A stretch of 64,000 nucleotides of DNA from Beijerinckiaceae bacterium (GTDB lineage Bacteria > Pseudomonadota > Alphaproteobacteria > Rhizobiales > Beijerinckiaceae): the NCBI GenBank assembly GCA_947370975.1, contig CANBNG010000020.1, positions 17,815 through 81,814 of the forward strand, written 5' to 3'. The notes beneath the pieces were generated by a model. It was given only the letters and a program-made list of their open reading frames with translations, made no database searches and was not told the DNA's origin. Made by a program: the position numbers and the translations under genes. Below, piece after piece: positions 23,435 to 31,824 of the stretch. Each line of letters opens with the position of its first letter. Positions within the stretch are counted from its first letter, which is position 1.

Positions 23435-24460
23435 ATGAAACGCACCATTCTGGCCGCAACGGCCGTGCTTGTCCTGGCTGCAGGCAGCGCGCAGGCCCAG
23501 CAATCGGTCGAGACGTTCTACAAGGGCAAGACCATCGAAATGCTGATCGGCTATTCTGCGGGCGGCGGTTACGACACATTCGCCCGTCTCGTTGGCCGCT
23601 TCATCGGCAAGCATATTCCGGGCAATCCGACTGTCGTGCCGCGCAACATGCCGGGCGGCGGCGGACGTGTCGTCGCTGGCTATCTCTATCGCATCGCGCC
23701 CAAGGACGGCACGGTTCTGGCGACCGCCGATCAATCGCTCACCCTGCAGCAGGCCCTGGGCGACAAGACGATCCCCTTCGACAACACGAAGTTTTTCTGG
23801 ATCGGCAATCCGGCTGACGACAACAATACACTGGTGACGACACAGGCCTCCGGCATCAAGACTGTCGAGGATGCGATGAAGCAGGAGGTTGCGCTGGCCG
23901 CCACCGGCGCCAACACCACCTCCGAGCAATATCCCAAGGTGATGAACGCCATGGTCGGCACGAAATTCAAGATCGTGAACGGCTATCCGGGCGGCAATGA
24001 TGCGACGCTGGCGATGGAGCGCAACGAAGTCGCGGGCCGTGGCTCCAACAGCTGGGCGACGTGGAAATTCACCCGTCCCGACTGGATCACGGACAAGAAG
24101 CTCAACATTCTGGCCCAGATCGGCCTGCAAAAGGCGCGCGACCTGCCCGACGTGCCGCTGCTGATGGATCTCGCCAAGAACGATCAGGACCGCGCGGCGC
24201 TGCGCCTGCTCTCGGCTCCTGTCGCCATCGGCCGCCCGATCTTCACCACGCCCGACGTTCCGGCAGATCGTGTGAAGGCGCTACGCGCTGCGTTTGATGC
24301 CACGATGAAAGATCCCGAATTCCTGGCGGCCGCGCAGGCGGAACGTCTCGAAATCAATCCCGTCAGCGGAGAGGCCCTGCAGAAGATCGTTATCGATATC
24401 GTCAATGCCCCCAAGGACGTTGTCGAACGTCTCGTCTCCATCGTCGGCAACGGCGCCTGA
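23435..24460 (+). CDS. Tripartite tricarboxylate-type substrate-binding protein (Bug/TctC-like)
   Basis: A 341-residue periplasmic binding protein. Signal peptide MKRTILAATAVLVLAAGS-AQA, then the family motifs YKGKTIEMLIGYSAGGGYDT, VVPRNMPGGGGR and IAPKDGTVLATAD. It would bind a carboxylate and feed a TctAB-type secondary transporter. No TctA/TctB genes are next to it, a common situation for Bug proteins. ATG 23435 with GAGGAG ten bases upstream. Confidence 0.85.
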   Translation: MKRTILAATAVLVLAAGSAQAQQSVETFYKGKTIEMLIGYSAGGGYDTFARLVGRFIGKHIPGNPTVVPRNMPGGGGRVVAGYLYRIAPKDGTVLATADQSLTLQQALGDKTIPFDNTKFFWIGNPADDNNTLVTTQASGIKTVEDAMKQEVALAATGANTTSEQYPKVMNAMVGTKFKIVNGYPGGNDATLAMERNEVAGRGSNSWATWKFTRPDWITDKKLNILAQIGLQKARDLPDVPLLMDLAKNDQDRAALRLLSAPVAIGRPIFTTPDVPADRVKALRAAFDATMKDPEFLAAAQAERLEINPVSGEALQKIVIDIVNAPKDVVERLVSIVGNGA

Positions 24461-24464
24461 AACT

Positions 24465-24492
24465 GCGCGCCCCGGCAACGGGGCGCGCTCTT
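24465..24492 (+). terminator. GC-rich hairpin after the binding-protein gene
   Basis: GCGCGCCCCG and CGGGGCGCGC enclose a GCAA tetraloop, immediately after the stop. Only a short TCTTG follows, so its efficiency is uncertain. Confidence 0.6.
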
Positions 24493-24525
24493 GAATTTCG
24501 CGCGGCACGGCGCGAATGTAAAAAG

Positions 24526-25374
24526 ATGCGTGCGCTTTTTGTGTCAAATCCGATTGGGCCCAAGGAATTCCGGCTGGTCCTGACTGGCCTCGCCGGCACG
24601 CTATGCGCGCTCCTTGTGTGGACCGATGGCAATCATCGCGCAGCGCCGCCGTCTTCACCAGCACAGGCCTCGCAGACGCGCGACGCGCAGGATTTTACGC
24701 TGCCTCTGGATGGCGAGACGCGCCTTGCGATCGAACGCGCTCTGGCGCAAGCCAGCGCCTATGCGCCCGTCTTTGAGCGCATGCGCGAAGAATTTCCCGG
24801 CGATTACGAACGCCAGATGAACGAGTTCATTCGGCAGGCGCGGCGCAATGGCGTGCAAAGCGCTGATTTCTACAGTGTCGAGACAATACGCTCCCTGCGC
24901 CATCGCCGCGGACTTGTGGCAGCGCGCGCGGGTTCGGCAAAGCTCATGCAGGTCTTCGACATCCAGGGCCAGATGCTCGATGCGCTTGCCAAAGTCAGCC
25001 CCGCACTGTGCGTTAATTTTCTCTACGGCGACACGGGAGCGACCTTCTATGGCTTTGCTGCCGAGAACCGCCAGCTGATCGCAGGCATGGCCCTGGCAGC
25101 CATCGAGGCCGCGGCCGATGGCGCCAAGCACAGCTTCGAGCGCGCAACGCCATCAGCGCGCGATTTCGACCTGTTGGACAAAGCGCTGATTGCGCGCGGA
25201 CTTTCGCGTGATGAAGTTAATGCGCTGCTGGATGGCGAGATGCCCACGACACCCCCGAGCGATGCGAGGCTCTGCGAGGCAGGACGCCTCTATATCGAGG
25301 CCATGCGCAAATTGCCGGAGGGGCCGCGCCTGCGCATCCAAGCTCTCGCCATTTCGATCATGGCGCGTTCTTGA
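24526..25374 (+). CDS. Membrane-anchored hypothetical protein
   Basis: A 282-residue protein with one N-terminal hydrophobic segment (FRLVLTGLAGTLCALLVW) followed by a probably periplasmic helical domain. The domain contains MREEFPGDYERQMNEFIRQA and AKVSPALCVNFLYGD. No known motif is recognised. Its 3' end overlaps yidD on the opposite strand by 17 bases. Confidence 0.7.
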   Translation: MRALFVSNPIGPKEFRLVLTGLAGTLCALLVWTDGNHRAAPPSSPAQASQTRDAQDFTLPLDGETRLAIERALAQASAYAPVFERMREEFPGDYERQMNEFIRQARRNGVQSADFYSVETIRSLRHRRGLVAARAGSAKLMQVFDIQGQMLDALAKVSPALCVNFLYGDTGATFYGFAAENRQLIAGMALAAIEAAADGAKHSFERATPSARDFDLLDKALIARGLSRDEVNALLDGEMPTTPPSDARLCEAGRLYIEAMRKLPEGPRLRIQALAISIMARS

Positions 25375-25708
25375 GCTTCTCGGGGTCGATCGCATCGCAG
25401 CGCAGCGGGCCGCGCCATTGGCCATAGCGCCAGGGTGTCAGCGGCGAGGCATGCTCCGGCAGCGCGCCGGGCACGGGATCAAAACCGGCTGTGCCCAGAG
25501 GATTGCAGCGGCAGATGCGGGCCAGCCCCATCCAGCCGCCCGCCCAGAAACCATGCATCTGGATGGCCTCGTCAGTGAATTCCGAACAGCTCGGCATGTG
25601 CCGGCAATGGCGGCCAACAAGCGCCGACAAGGTCAGTTGATAGGTGCGGATCGCGCCATGGGCGAGCACGCGCGGCAGGCGGGCGAGGCCATGCACAGCG
25701 CCGCTCAT
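25358..25708 (-). CDS. yidD: Membrane protein insertion efficiency factor YidD
   Basis: A 116-residue peripheral inner-membrane protein that assists YidC. The signature is complete: RTYQLTLSALVGRHCRHMPSCSEFTDEAI, HGFWAGGWMGLARICRCNP and GFDPVP. It starts two bases after the stop of the NifU-like gene, so they are co-transcribed; this pairing is usual in Hyphomicrobiales. Confidence 0.95.
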   Translation of the reverse strand: MSGAVHGLARLPRVLAHGAIRTYQLTLSALVGRHCRHMPSCSEFTDEAIQMHGFWAGGWMGLARICRCNPLGTAGFDPVPGALPEHASPLTPWRYGQWRGPLRCDAIDPEKLKNAP

Positions 25709-25710
25709 CG

Positions 25711-26139
25711 TCAGGAAGCCGCAATCTGGTCGAGCGCGGACACGACCGCATCGAAGGTCAGCAAGGTCGAGGCGTGGCGGGCCTTGTAGTCGCGCACCGG
25801 CTCAAGCACGGCCACATCCCCCCATTTGCCCGAAGGCGGGGCGCCATTTTCCTTCAGCATGCGGCGAACCTCGTCACGCAGCGCCCGCAATTCGTCAGGC
25901 GTGGAGCCCACGACATGCTGCGCCATGATCGAGGATGCGGCCTGACCCAGGGCACACGCCTTTACGTCATGCGCGAAATCCGAGACCTTTCCATCCTGGA
26001 CCGAGAGGTCGACCGTGACAGTCGAGCCGCACAGCTTGGAATGGGCTGTTGCACTTGCGTCGGGGTGCTCCAGCCGCCCGAGGCGCGGAATCTCGCCGGC
26101 CAGTTCCAAAATACGCCTATTGTAGATATCGTTGAGCAT
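25711..26139 (-). CDS. NifU-like iron-sulfur cluster scaffold protein
   Basis: A 142-residue protein of the NifU_N/IscU fold. KLCGSTVTV and KACALGQAASSIM carry the first two cluster-binding cysteines. The segment aligned with the IscU His-Cys pair reads ARHASTLL, so the third cysteine is replaced by alanine while the histidine remains. I believe this variant is common in alphaproteobacterial relatives. A role in Fe-S assembly or transfer is likely but not the canonical IscU role. Confidence 0.85.
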   Translation of the reverse strand: MLNDIYNRRILELAGEIPRLGRLEHPDASATAHSKLCGSTVTVDLSVQDGKVSDFAHDVKACALGQAASSIMAQHVVGSTPDELRALRDEVRRMLKENGAPPSGKWGDVAVLEPVRDYKARHASTLLTFDAVVSALDQIAAS

Positions 26140-26325
26140 GACGTGACCTGATAGGAAACCTTACCTCCTGTATATAGGGAGGGGAACGTCCTGACGAGAG
26201 ATCGTCAGCCACGTGCGACAACCCGCCCGCGAGCCATAAATAAAAAGCAAAAGCCTCGACTGGTCCAAGCCCTGAACGTCGCCGTACAAAATTCTGTCCT
26301 GTTTTCTCTTAATTGGAGGCACCAC

Positions 26326-26958
26326 ATGGATGCCGTGGTTAAGCCCTTGCAGTCTCGCATGCCCAAGCCTGCCGTAAGCCCCGTAGTTGTGCCCTCCCGG
26401 CAGGAAGCCGAAGAGGCCGTCCGCACCCTGTTGCGTTGGGCCGGTGATGATCCGTCCCGCGAAGGCCTGCTCGACACGCCCAAGCGCGTCGTAAAGGCCT
26501 ATCAGGAATTGTTCGCCGGCTACCGCGAGGATGCCAACGCCCATCTGGAGCGTGTCTTCGAGGAAGTCGAAGGCTATGACGACATGGTGCTCGTCCGCGA
26601 TATCAGCTTTGCATCCCATTGCGAGCACCACATGGTGCCCTTCATCGGCAAGGCACATATTGCCTATTATCCGTCAGAAGGCGTGGTCGGGCTTTCGAAA
26701 CTCGCCCGCGTGGTCGAGACCTTCGCACGTCGCCTGCAGACGCAGGAGACCATGACCGCCCAGATCACCGACGCGATCGACAGCGTGCTCAAGCCCCGCG
26801 GCATCGCCGTGATGATCGAGGCCGAGCATATGTGCATGTCGATCCGTGGCATCCAGAAACAGGGCGCGTCTACCGTGACCAGCCAGTTCACCGGCGTCTT
26901 CCGCGACGATCCGAGCGAGCAGGTGCGCTTCTACACGCTGCTGCGCGGCTTCAAGTAA
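26326..26958 (+). CDS. folE: GTP cyclohydrolase I
   Basis: A 210-residue enzyme converting GTP to dihydroneopterin triphosphate, the first step of folate synthesis. Zinc-binding and catalytic motifs are evident: FASHCEHHMVPFIGKAHIAY, VGLSKLARVVETFARRLQTQ and EAEHMCMSIRGIQKQGA. The ATG at 26326 follows TTGGAGGCACC. It is divergent from the NifU-like gene, with 186 bp of shared upstream region, and has its own terminator. Confidence 0.97.
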   Translation: MDAVVKPLQSRMPKPAVSPVVVPSRQEAEEAVRTLLRWAGDDPSREGLLDTPKRVVKAYQELFAGYREDANAHLERVFEEVEGYDDMVLVRDISFASHCEHHMVPFIGKAHIAYYPSEGVVGLSKLARVVETFARRLQTQETMTAQITDAIDSVLKPRGIAVMIEAEHMCMSIRGIQKQGASTVTSQFTGVFRDDPSEQVRFYTLLRGFK

Positions 26959-26994
26959 GCGCCTCGCAAAAGCGGGCCTATCTGGTTTAAAATC

Positions 26995-27031
26995 ACGCGG
27001 GCGTCAGTTTTGGCGTCCGCGTTTTTCTTGC
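26995..27031 (+). terminator. Rho-independent terminator of folE
   Basis: ACGCGGGCG pairs with CGTCCGCGT (one G-T pair) and is followed by TTTTTCTTG. It lies 36 bp after the folE stop, ahead of hisI. Confidence 0.85.
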
Positions 27032-27060
27032 GCGTTTTTCTTGTGCGAAAGGTTCTCCCC

Positions 27061-27474
27061 ATGACGTCCTCCCCCTTCGCCCCGCGCGGCGCCAAACAGG
27101 ACATTGAGGAGGGCGACCGCCTCGCGCCGAAGTTCGACCGCGACGGGCTCATCGTCTGCGTCACCACCCAACATCGCACGGGCGACATTCTGATGGTCGC
27201 CTATATGAATGCGGAAGCGCTGGCGCTGTCGCTTGAAACCGGCATTGCGCATTACTGGTCGCGCTCGCGCAATGAACTCTGGCGCAAGGGCGACACCTCC
27301 GGCCAGACGCAAACCATTGTCGAAATGCGCACCGATTGCGACCAGGACGCCATTCTCCTCGTCGTCGAGGTCGGCGGCGACGGCAAGGCCTGCCACACGG
27401 GGCGGCGCACCTGTTTCTACCGCAAGGTGACGAAAGCCGACGACGGCGCCCATCTCGTTTTCCGCGAAGACTGA
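27061..27474 (+). CDS. hisI: Phosphoribosyl-AMP cyclohydrolase
   Basis: A 137-residue single-domain HisI, third step of histidine synthesis. The motifs DILMVAYMNAEALALSLETG, AHYWSRSRNELWRKGDTSG, the metal site TDCDQDAILL and CHTGRRTCFYR are all present. No HisE domain is fused, as usual in this order. ATG 27061 is chosen over an upstream in-frame start because that would run into the folE terminator. Confidence 0.96.
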   Translation: MTSSPFAPRGAKQDIEEGDRLAPKFDRDGLIVCVTTQHRTGDILMVAYMNAEALALSLETGIAHYWSRSRNELWRKGDTSGQTQTIVEMRTDCDQDAILLVVEVGGDGKACHTGRRTCFYRKVTKADDGAHLVFRED

Positions 27475-27581
27475 GCCCATCTTAAGGGTCTCGACATAAT
27501 CGCCGCGCATCCTCTTCCCATGCAGAAGCATGGAACACTGCGCCCAAGTTGCGGGTTCAGTCTTCGAGGAGACCTCGAACG

Positions 27582-28604
27582 ATGCTGTCCTTCACGCGCA
27601 AGACTTTCGACAAGACGGAGGGCAGCGGCGCTGCCTGGGGTTTCGATGAACCGCCGCACCGCCGACCTATTGTCGGGTTGGCGCTGGGCGCAGGCGCGGC
27701 GCGCGGCTGGTCGCATATCGGCGTCTTGCGCGAACTGACAGCGCAAGGATTGAAGCCGGATATCGTGGCGGGCACATCCATCGGCGCCGTCGTCGGGGGG
27801 TGTTTTGTCGGCGGCCAGCTCGACGCGCTCGAGACTTTCGCGCGCTCGCTGAGCCGCAGGCGCATTTTCGGGCTGATGGATGTGTCCTTCTCGGGCAGCG
27901 GACTCATTGGCGGCACAAAGCTGAAAAACCTGCTCGACGAGGCGCTGGGCGACGGATTGATCGAAGATCTCCCCACCGGCTTTGCGGCTGTTGCAACCGA
28001 AATGGGCTCGGGCCATGAAGTCTGGCTAACGCGCGGCCAAGTGGTTCAGGCGCTGCGCGCGTCCTATGCCCTGCCCGGCATTTTCGAGCCGGTGCGCGTG
28101 GCCGAGCGCTGGCTGTTTGATGGCGCGCTCGTCAATCCGGTACCTGTCACCGTTTGCCGCGCGCTGGGCGCCGAACTCGTCATCGCTGTGAACATCATTT
28201 CCGATACATTGTTTCGCGGCACGGTCATCAATGACCAGATCATGCTCGACCGCACGCTGCAATCCATCGGCGCACAGGCGGGCGGCCCCTCGGAGGCGCC
28301 CGAAGCCGCAGGCTTTCACACCGGCATGCGCGGGCGCTCCACGAGCTTGCGGCGCGCGCCCGGCATTGCAGCCGCGATGATGGATGCGTTCAACATTACG
28401 CAAGATCGCATCGCCCGCTCGCGGCTGGCCGGCGATCCGCCCGACGTGATGATTTCAGCGCGACTTGGCAAAGTGGGATTGTTCGATTTCCACCGTGCCG
28501 ATGAACTCATCGCCATGGGCCGCGAGGCCGCACGCCGCGCGCTGGCCGACATTGCCGAACATATCAAACTCATGCCCGTGGGCGGCGATGTCTCGGCTTT
28601 GTAA
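27582..28604 (+). CDS. Patatin-like phospholipase family protein (RssA-like)
   Basis: A 340-residue serine lipase with a Ser-Asp dyad: oxyanion motif LGAGAARG (residues 35-41), nucleophile GTSIG with Ser66, and DGALVNP with Asp180. It probably hydrolyses membrane phospholipids or lysophospholipids. The C-terminal third (after residue 230) is less conserved and contains a basic Arg-rich stretch. ATG 27582 follows GAGGAG. Convergent with the CBS gene, only three bases apart. Confidence 0.92.
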   Translation: MLSFTRKTFDKTEGSGAAWGFDEPPHRRPIVGLALGAGAARGWSHIGVLRELTAQGLKPDIVAGTSIGAVVGGCFVGGQLDALETFARSLSRRRIFGLMDVSFSGSGLIGGTKLKNLLDEALGDGLIEDLPTGFAAVATEMGSGHEVWLTRGQVVQALRASYALPGIFEPVRVAERWLFDGALVNPVPVTVCRALGAELVIAVNIISDTLFRGTVINDQIMLDRTLQSIGAQAGGPSEAPEAAGFHTGMRGRSTSLRRAPGIAAAMMDAFNITQDRIARSRLAGDPPDVMISARLGKVGLFDFHRADELIAMGREAARRALADIAEHIKLMPVGGDVSAL

Positions 28605-28607
28605 GGC

Positions 28608-29039
28608 TCACGCCGTCGCGATGTAATCTTTCAGCGCGCGCTGCTCGGCCTCAAATTCCTCGAGCCTGTGCTTGACCACGTCGCCGATCGACACAAGGCC
28701 GACGAGCGAACCCTCTTCAACCACCGGCACATGGCGGAAACGGCCCGATGTCATGTGCTGCATGAGGCTGTTGATCGTTGTCTTCTCGGTCGCGGTCACA
28801 ACACGCTCGGTCATGTGCAGCGCGACCATATCATCAAGCGCGACAGCGCCTTTTTCTGCGATGGCATGGACGAGATCACGCTCGGAAATAATGCCGAGCA
28901 CTTGGCTGACGCCACTGCTCACCACCACCGCGCCGATGCCTTTCGTCGAGAGAAGAAGCGCGACCTCATGGAGCGTCTGCTCCGGCGCGACGGTCACAAC
29001 CGCACGGCCCTTCATTGTCAGAATGCGCGAGACCGTCAT
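28608..29039 (-). CDS. Tandem CBS-domain protein
   Basis: The 143 residues form two CBS domains, roughly 8-62 and 75-130, and little else. Conserved patterns are IGAVVVSSG...LGIISERDLVHAI and RHVPVVEEGSLVGLVSIGDVV. Such pairs bind adenosyl nucleotides and regulate partner proteins; the partner is unknown. It probably shares a transcript with the rhomboid gene's neighbourhood only by orientation. Confidence 0.92.
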   Translation of the reverse strand: MTVSRILTMKGRAVVTVAPEQTLHEVALLLSTKGIGAVVVSSGVSQVLGIISERDLVHAIAEKGAVALDDMVALHMTERVVTATEKTTINSLMQHMTSGRFRHVPVVEEGSLVGLVSIGDVVKHRLEEFEAEQRALKDYIATA

Positions 29040-29122
29040 GCCCAGATCCTCCCGCTGCGGCTTTTAGCCATGCCGAAGGATGATCCGGATGTCGTTTGGC
29101 CGCAAGGGTTTGATGACGGGTT

Positions 29123-29956
29123 TCACATGCGCCTTTCGGCGTCTCCGGGCCAAACTTCGCCCGACAAATCCGGAGTTTTGGGATCGAAGGCGGAAAAGAA
29201 CAGAAGCCCGGCCAGAAAGCCCCCGACATGGGCCTCCCAGGCGATGCCGGAATCGGTAAGGCCCAAAGGCTGCGCTGCAACCCCGAAGCCGAAGTTCATG
29301 ATGAACCAGAAGATGATGAAGGTCAGGACGCGCCGGTCTCGCAAGGCCTGTCCCAAAGGCAGCGCGCGCAGGTGATAGGCACGCGCATCGTCAGGCCGCA
29401 GCGCCAGCGCAAGCCCGAGCGGCGCGCCGGGCTGGAACACGAAACGCAAGGCTGCCCCCATGGCCCCCGAGACCGCCGCCGAAGCGCCGATGATCGGCAG
29501 GCAATCATAGGCATGAAATGCATAATGCGCGGCCGCCCCCGCCAGCGCCGTGGCGACAAACAACGCCATGAAACGCGAGCTGCCGAAGCGCCGCGCAACC
29601 GGCGCGCCAAAGGCCACAAGCCAGACCGAGTTGAGCCCGATATGCGCCCAGTCTGCATGGAGAAAGGCATAGGTGAGCAAGGTCCAGACGTGAAACAGGC
29701 CATCGCCGAAGAAGAAGGTTGCAAAATCGATGGCATGGCCGCCCTGCAGGGCAATCTCGCGCAAGACTGCGGCAACCCCTGCCGCATCGAATTGCGCGGT
29801 CAGGCGCGCGGGCACGAAAGCCAGCGCCGAGACGAGCTCGAGATCGGTTTCAACATCCAGCAGATAGACGCGCAGGACATGAAGCGCGCCCATGATCGCG
29901 ACGAGCCAGACAATGACGCCCGGCACGTTGAAGACGCGTTCTTGTGATTTGGTCAA
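29123..29956 (-). CDS. Rhomboid family intramembrane serine protease
   Basis: A 277-residue polytopic protease. His100, His105 and Asn109 (FLHADWAHIGLN) form the oxyanion side, Ser159 in GASA is the nucleophile and His243 (EAHVGGF) completes the dyad. Hydrophobic segments fit at least six to seven helices. No ATG is available before residue 22; the TTG at 29956 has GAGGA seven bases upstream and gives the natural N-terminus MTKSQER. It would cleave single-pass membrane proteins within the bilayer. Confidence 0.92.
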   Translation of the reverse strand: MTKSQERVFNVPGVIVWLVAIMGALHVLRVYLLDVETDLELVSALAFVPARLTAQFDAAGVAAVLREIALQGGHAIDFATFFFGDGLFHVWTLLTYAFLHADWAHIGLNSVWLVAFGAPVARRFGSSRFMALFVATALAGAAAHYAFHAYDCLPIIGASAAVSGAMGAALRFVFQPGAPLGLALALRPDDARAYHLRALPLGQALRDRRVLTFIIFWFIMNFGFGVAAQPLGLTDSGIAWEAHVGGFLAGLLFFSAFDPKTPDLSGEVWPGDAERRM

Positions 29957-30153
29957 ATCTCGTCCTCAAAGCCGGGCTGCGCCGCACACTATGCGGGGCC
30001 ACCTCTTTCGAAATAAACGTCACTGCGAAAATCGCAAGCCATGTCCTTCCATGGACCATGATCGCACAGAATGCCGCTGCGGCAGCGCACAACCAGTAAG
30101 TCGTCCTTAACGCGCAAGACCTAAGCTTGGCCACGCAACAGCCAAGGAAAGCC

Positions 30154-30783
30154 ATGCCATATCGGAGCGCCTTGCGGTCGGAAGCCCTGCCGCTCCTGCG
30201 CGCGCAGGGTGACGAAAGGCGTCGGCACCATCGCGTCGCCCTCTCGCTGCTTGGCCGCTACATGCTTGCCAACCGGCATGAATTTCCCTGCCAGACACGC
30301 GATATGTCTCCGGGCGGGGTCGCGCTTTTTGCGCCTACCTGCGGGGATGTCGGCGAGCGCGTCGTGCTTTACCTCGACCGCATGGGACGGATTGAAGGCC
30401 ATATTGCCCGCCCCTTGCCCAATGGTTTCGCCATGGCCTTCAGCGTGCCGACGCTCAAGCGCGAGCGTCTGGCCGAACACTTGACCTGGATTGCCAACCG
30501 CACGACGCTCGGCCTCAACGAAGATCGCGATAATGAGCGCACCGAAATCCTGGCCAAGAGCACGCTGCTGCGCCTGACAACCGGCGCGGAAATCGAGGCG
30601 CAGATTATTGACGTCTCGCTGTCGGGACTTGCGGTACGCCACGAAGCCCCACCGCCGATTGGTACGCGCCTTGTGGCCGGCCGGACGCCGGGACGCGTCG
30701 TGCGGCATCTTGAAAACGGCATGGCGATTGAATTTCTCGGCCCAGTGACGCGGCTCTGGCCGACGGGCCGGATCGACTTCTAG
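30154..30783 (+). CDS. PilZ-domain protein with two PilZ-like modules
   Basis: A 209-residue protein. The first module has RRRHHRVAL and DMSPGGVAL, matching the c-di-GMP-binding RxxxR and (D/N)xSxxG motifs. The second (residues about 150-205) has DVSLSGLAV but no clear RxxxR, so it may be structural. ATG 30154 follows AAGGAAA. It could link c-di-GMP to motility or envelope synthesis. The stop overlaps that of the convergent carbonic anhydrase-like gene. Confidence 0.87.
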   Translation: MPYRSALRSEALPLLRAQGDERRRHHRVALSLLGRYMLANRHEFPCQTRDMSPGGVALFAPTCGDVGERVVLYLDRMGRIEGHIARPLPNGFAMAFSVPTLKRERLAEHLTWIANRTTLGLNEDRDNERTEILAKSTLLRLTTGAEIEAQIIDVSLSGLAVRHEAPPPIGTRLVAGRTPGRVVRHLENGMAIEFLGPVTRLWPTGRIDF

Positions 30784-31310
30784 CCGACCGGCTTCAGCTC
30801 GCGGGCAAAGCGCTGCCAATTGGCGACATAGCGTTCCGCCGAGCGCCTGAGCCCGTCAATTGCTGCCTCGTCAAGCGTGCGCACGACCTTGGCCGGGCTG
30901 CCGACAATCAGCGAATTGTCCGGAAATTCCTTGCCCTCTGTGACAAGCGCATTGGCGCCAATCAGGCAGTTCTTGCCGATGCGGGCGCGATTGAGAATCG
31001 TCGCGCCCATGCCCACCAGCGAATTGTCGCCGATGATGCAGCCATGCAGGATCGCGCGATGGCCGATGGTGCAATCTTCCCCGATCTCCAGCGGGCAGCC
31101 GGGATCGGTGTGCATGATCGTGCCTTCCTGGACGTTGGAGCGCGCGCCGATCGTGATCCATTCATTATCGCCGCGCAGCACAGAGCCGAACCAGATGCCG
31201 ACATCCTCACCAAGCCGCACGCGGCCAATCAGCACCGCATCGGGCGCCACCCAGAAACGGCCCTGCGGCGGCAGGTCGGGCGTTACATCGCCCAGAGCAT
31301 AGATCGGCAT
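30780..31310 (-). CDS. Gamma-carbonic anhydrase family protein
   Basis: A 176-residue left-handed beta-helix of the YrdA/PaaY type. Hexapeptide repeats are evident (VLIGRVRLGEDVGI, ATILNRARIGKNCLIG), and three histidines in IMHTDPG, TIGHRAI and LHGCIIG are the zinc ligands. Activity may be carbonic anhydrase or acyl-CoA thioesterase-like. It lies 22 bp after the DUF3126 gene, in the same direction. Confidence 0.92.
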   Translation of the reverse strand: MPIYALGDVTPDLPPQGRFWVAPDAVLIGRVRLGEDVGIWFGSVLRGDNEWITIGARSNVQEGTIMHTDPGCPLEIGEDCTIGHRAILHGCIIGDNSLVGMGATILNRARIGKNCLIGANALVTEGKEFPDNSLIVGSPAKVVRTLDEAAIDGLRRSAERYVANWQRFARELKPVG

Positions 31311-31332
31311 GTGCGGCCTCCAGGTGACGTCT

Positions 31333-31728
31333 TCAGAAATCCTCGATGTCGAAATCGAGGATCGCCATTTGCAGCGTGTAGGACTTGCACTTGGGATCGT
31401 CGGCGGAAATCACGCCGAGGAAATCCTCGCCGCAATTCAGCTCGACGGAATCGGTCTTTTTGCCGCGCGGGACGATCTTGAGCTTTTCGTTCTCGAACGC
31501 CTTGCGCAGATAATCCTGCAAGACTTCGCGTCCAACCGGGATCTTCATGTCGAAGGCAAAGGAACGGTCGCCGTCCTCGTCATCGACTTCGATACCGCCG
31601 ATCTTGCTCTCGCCAAGATGCACATCCGCCGCATCCGTGTTGCGGGGATTCATCACGACCTTGATCGTCTCATTGCCGAAGGTTTGGCGCAGGAAGGCCT
31701 GCAGCTTGCGCAATTCGGTCTTGTCCAA
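31333..31728 (-). CDS. DUF3126 family protein, tandem-duplicated
   Basis: The 131 residues contain two copies of the roughly 65-residue DUF3126 unit. The first starts ELRKLQAFLRQTFGNETIKVV, the second EVLQDYLRKAFENEKLKIVP, each followed by a GE-x-x-G motif and an acidic turn; the protein ends LQMAILDFDIEDF. The usual member has a single unit. No ATG is available; TTG 31728 has GGAG eight bases upstream. Function unknown. Confidence 0.85.
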   Translation of the reverse strand: MDKTELRKLQAFLRQTFGNETIKVVMNPRNTDAADVHLGESKIGGIEVDDEDGDRSFAFDMKIPVGREVLQDYLRKAFENEKLKIVPRGKKTDSVELNCGEDFLGVISADDPKCKSYTLQMAILDFDIEDF

Positions 31729-31824
31729 GGCGATCTCCGCTCAGTTTCAAAAACATGTGGCCCAACCGGCCCGAAGGGGGCTGCCTTGCCAGAAAAGCCC
31801 GTGCGCCGCAAGGCGCGCGTCAGC

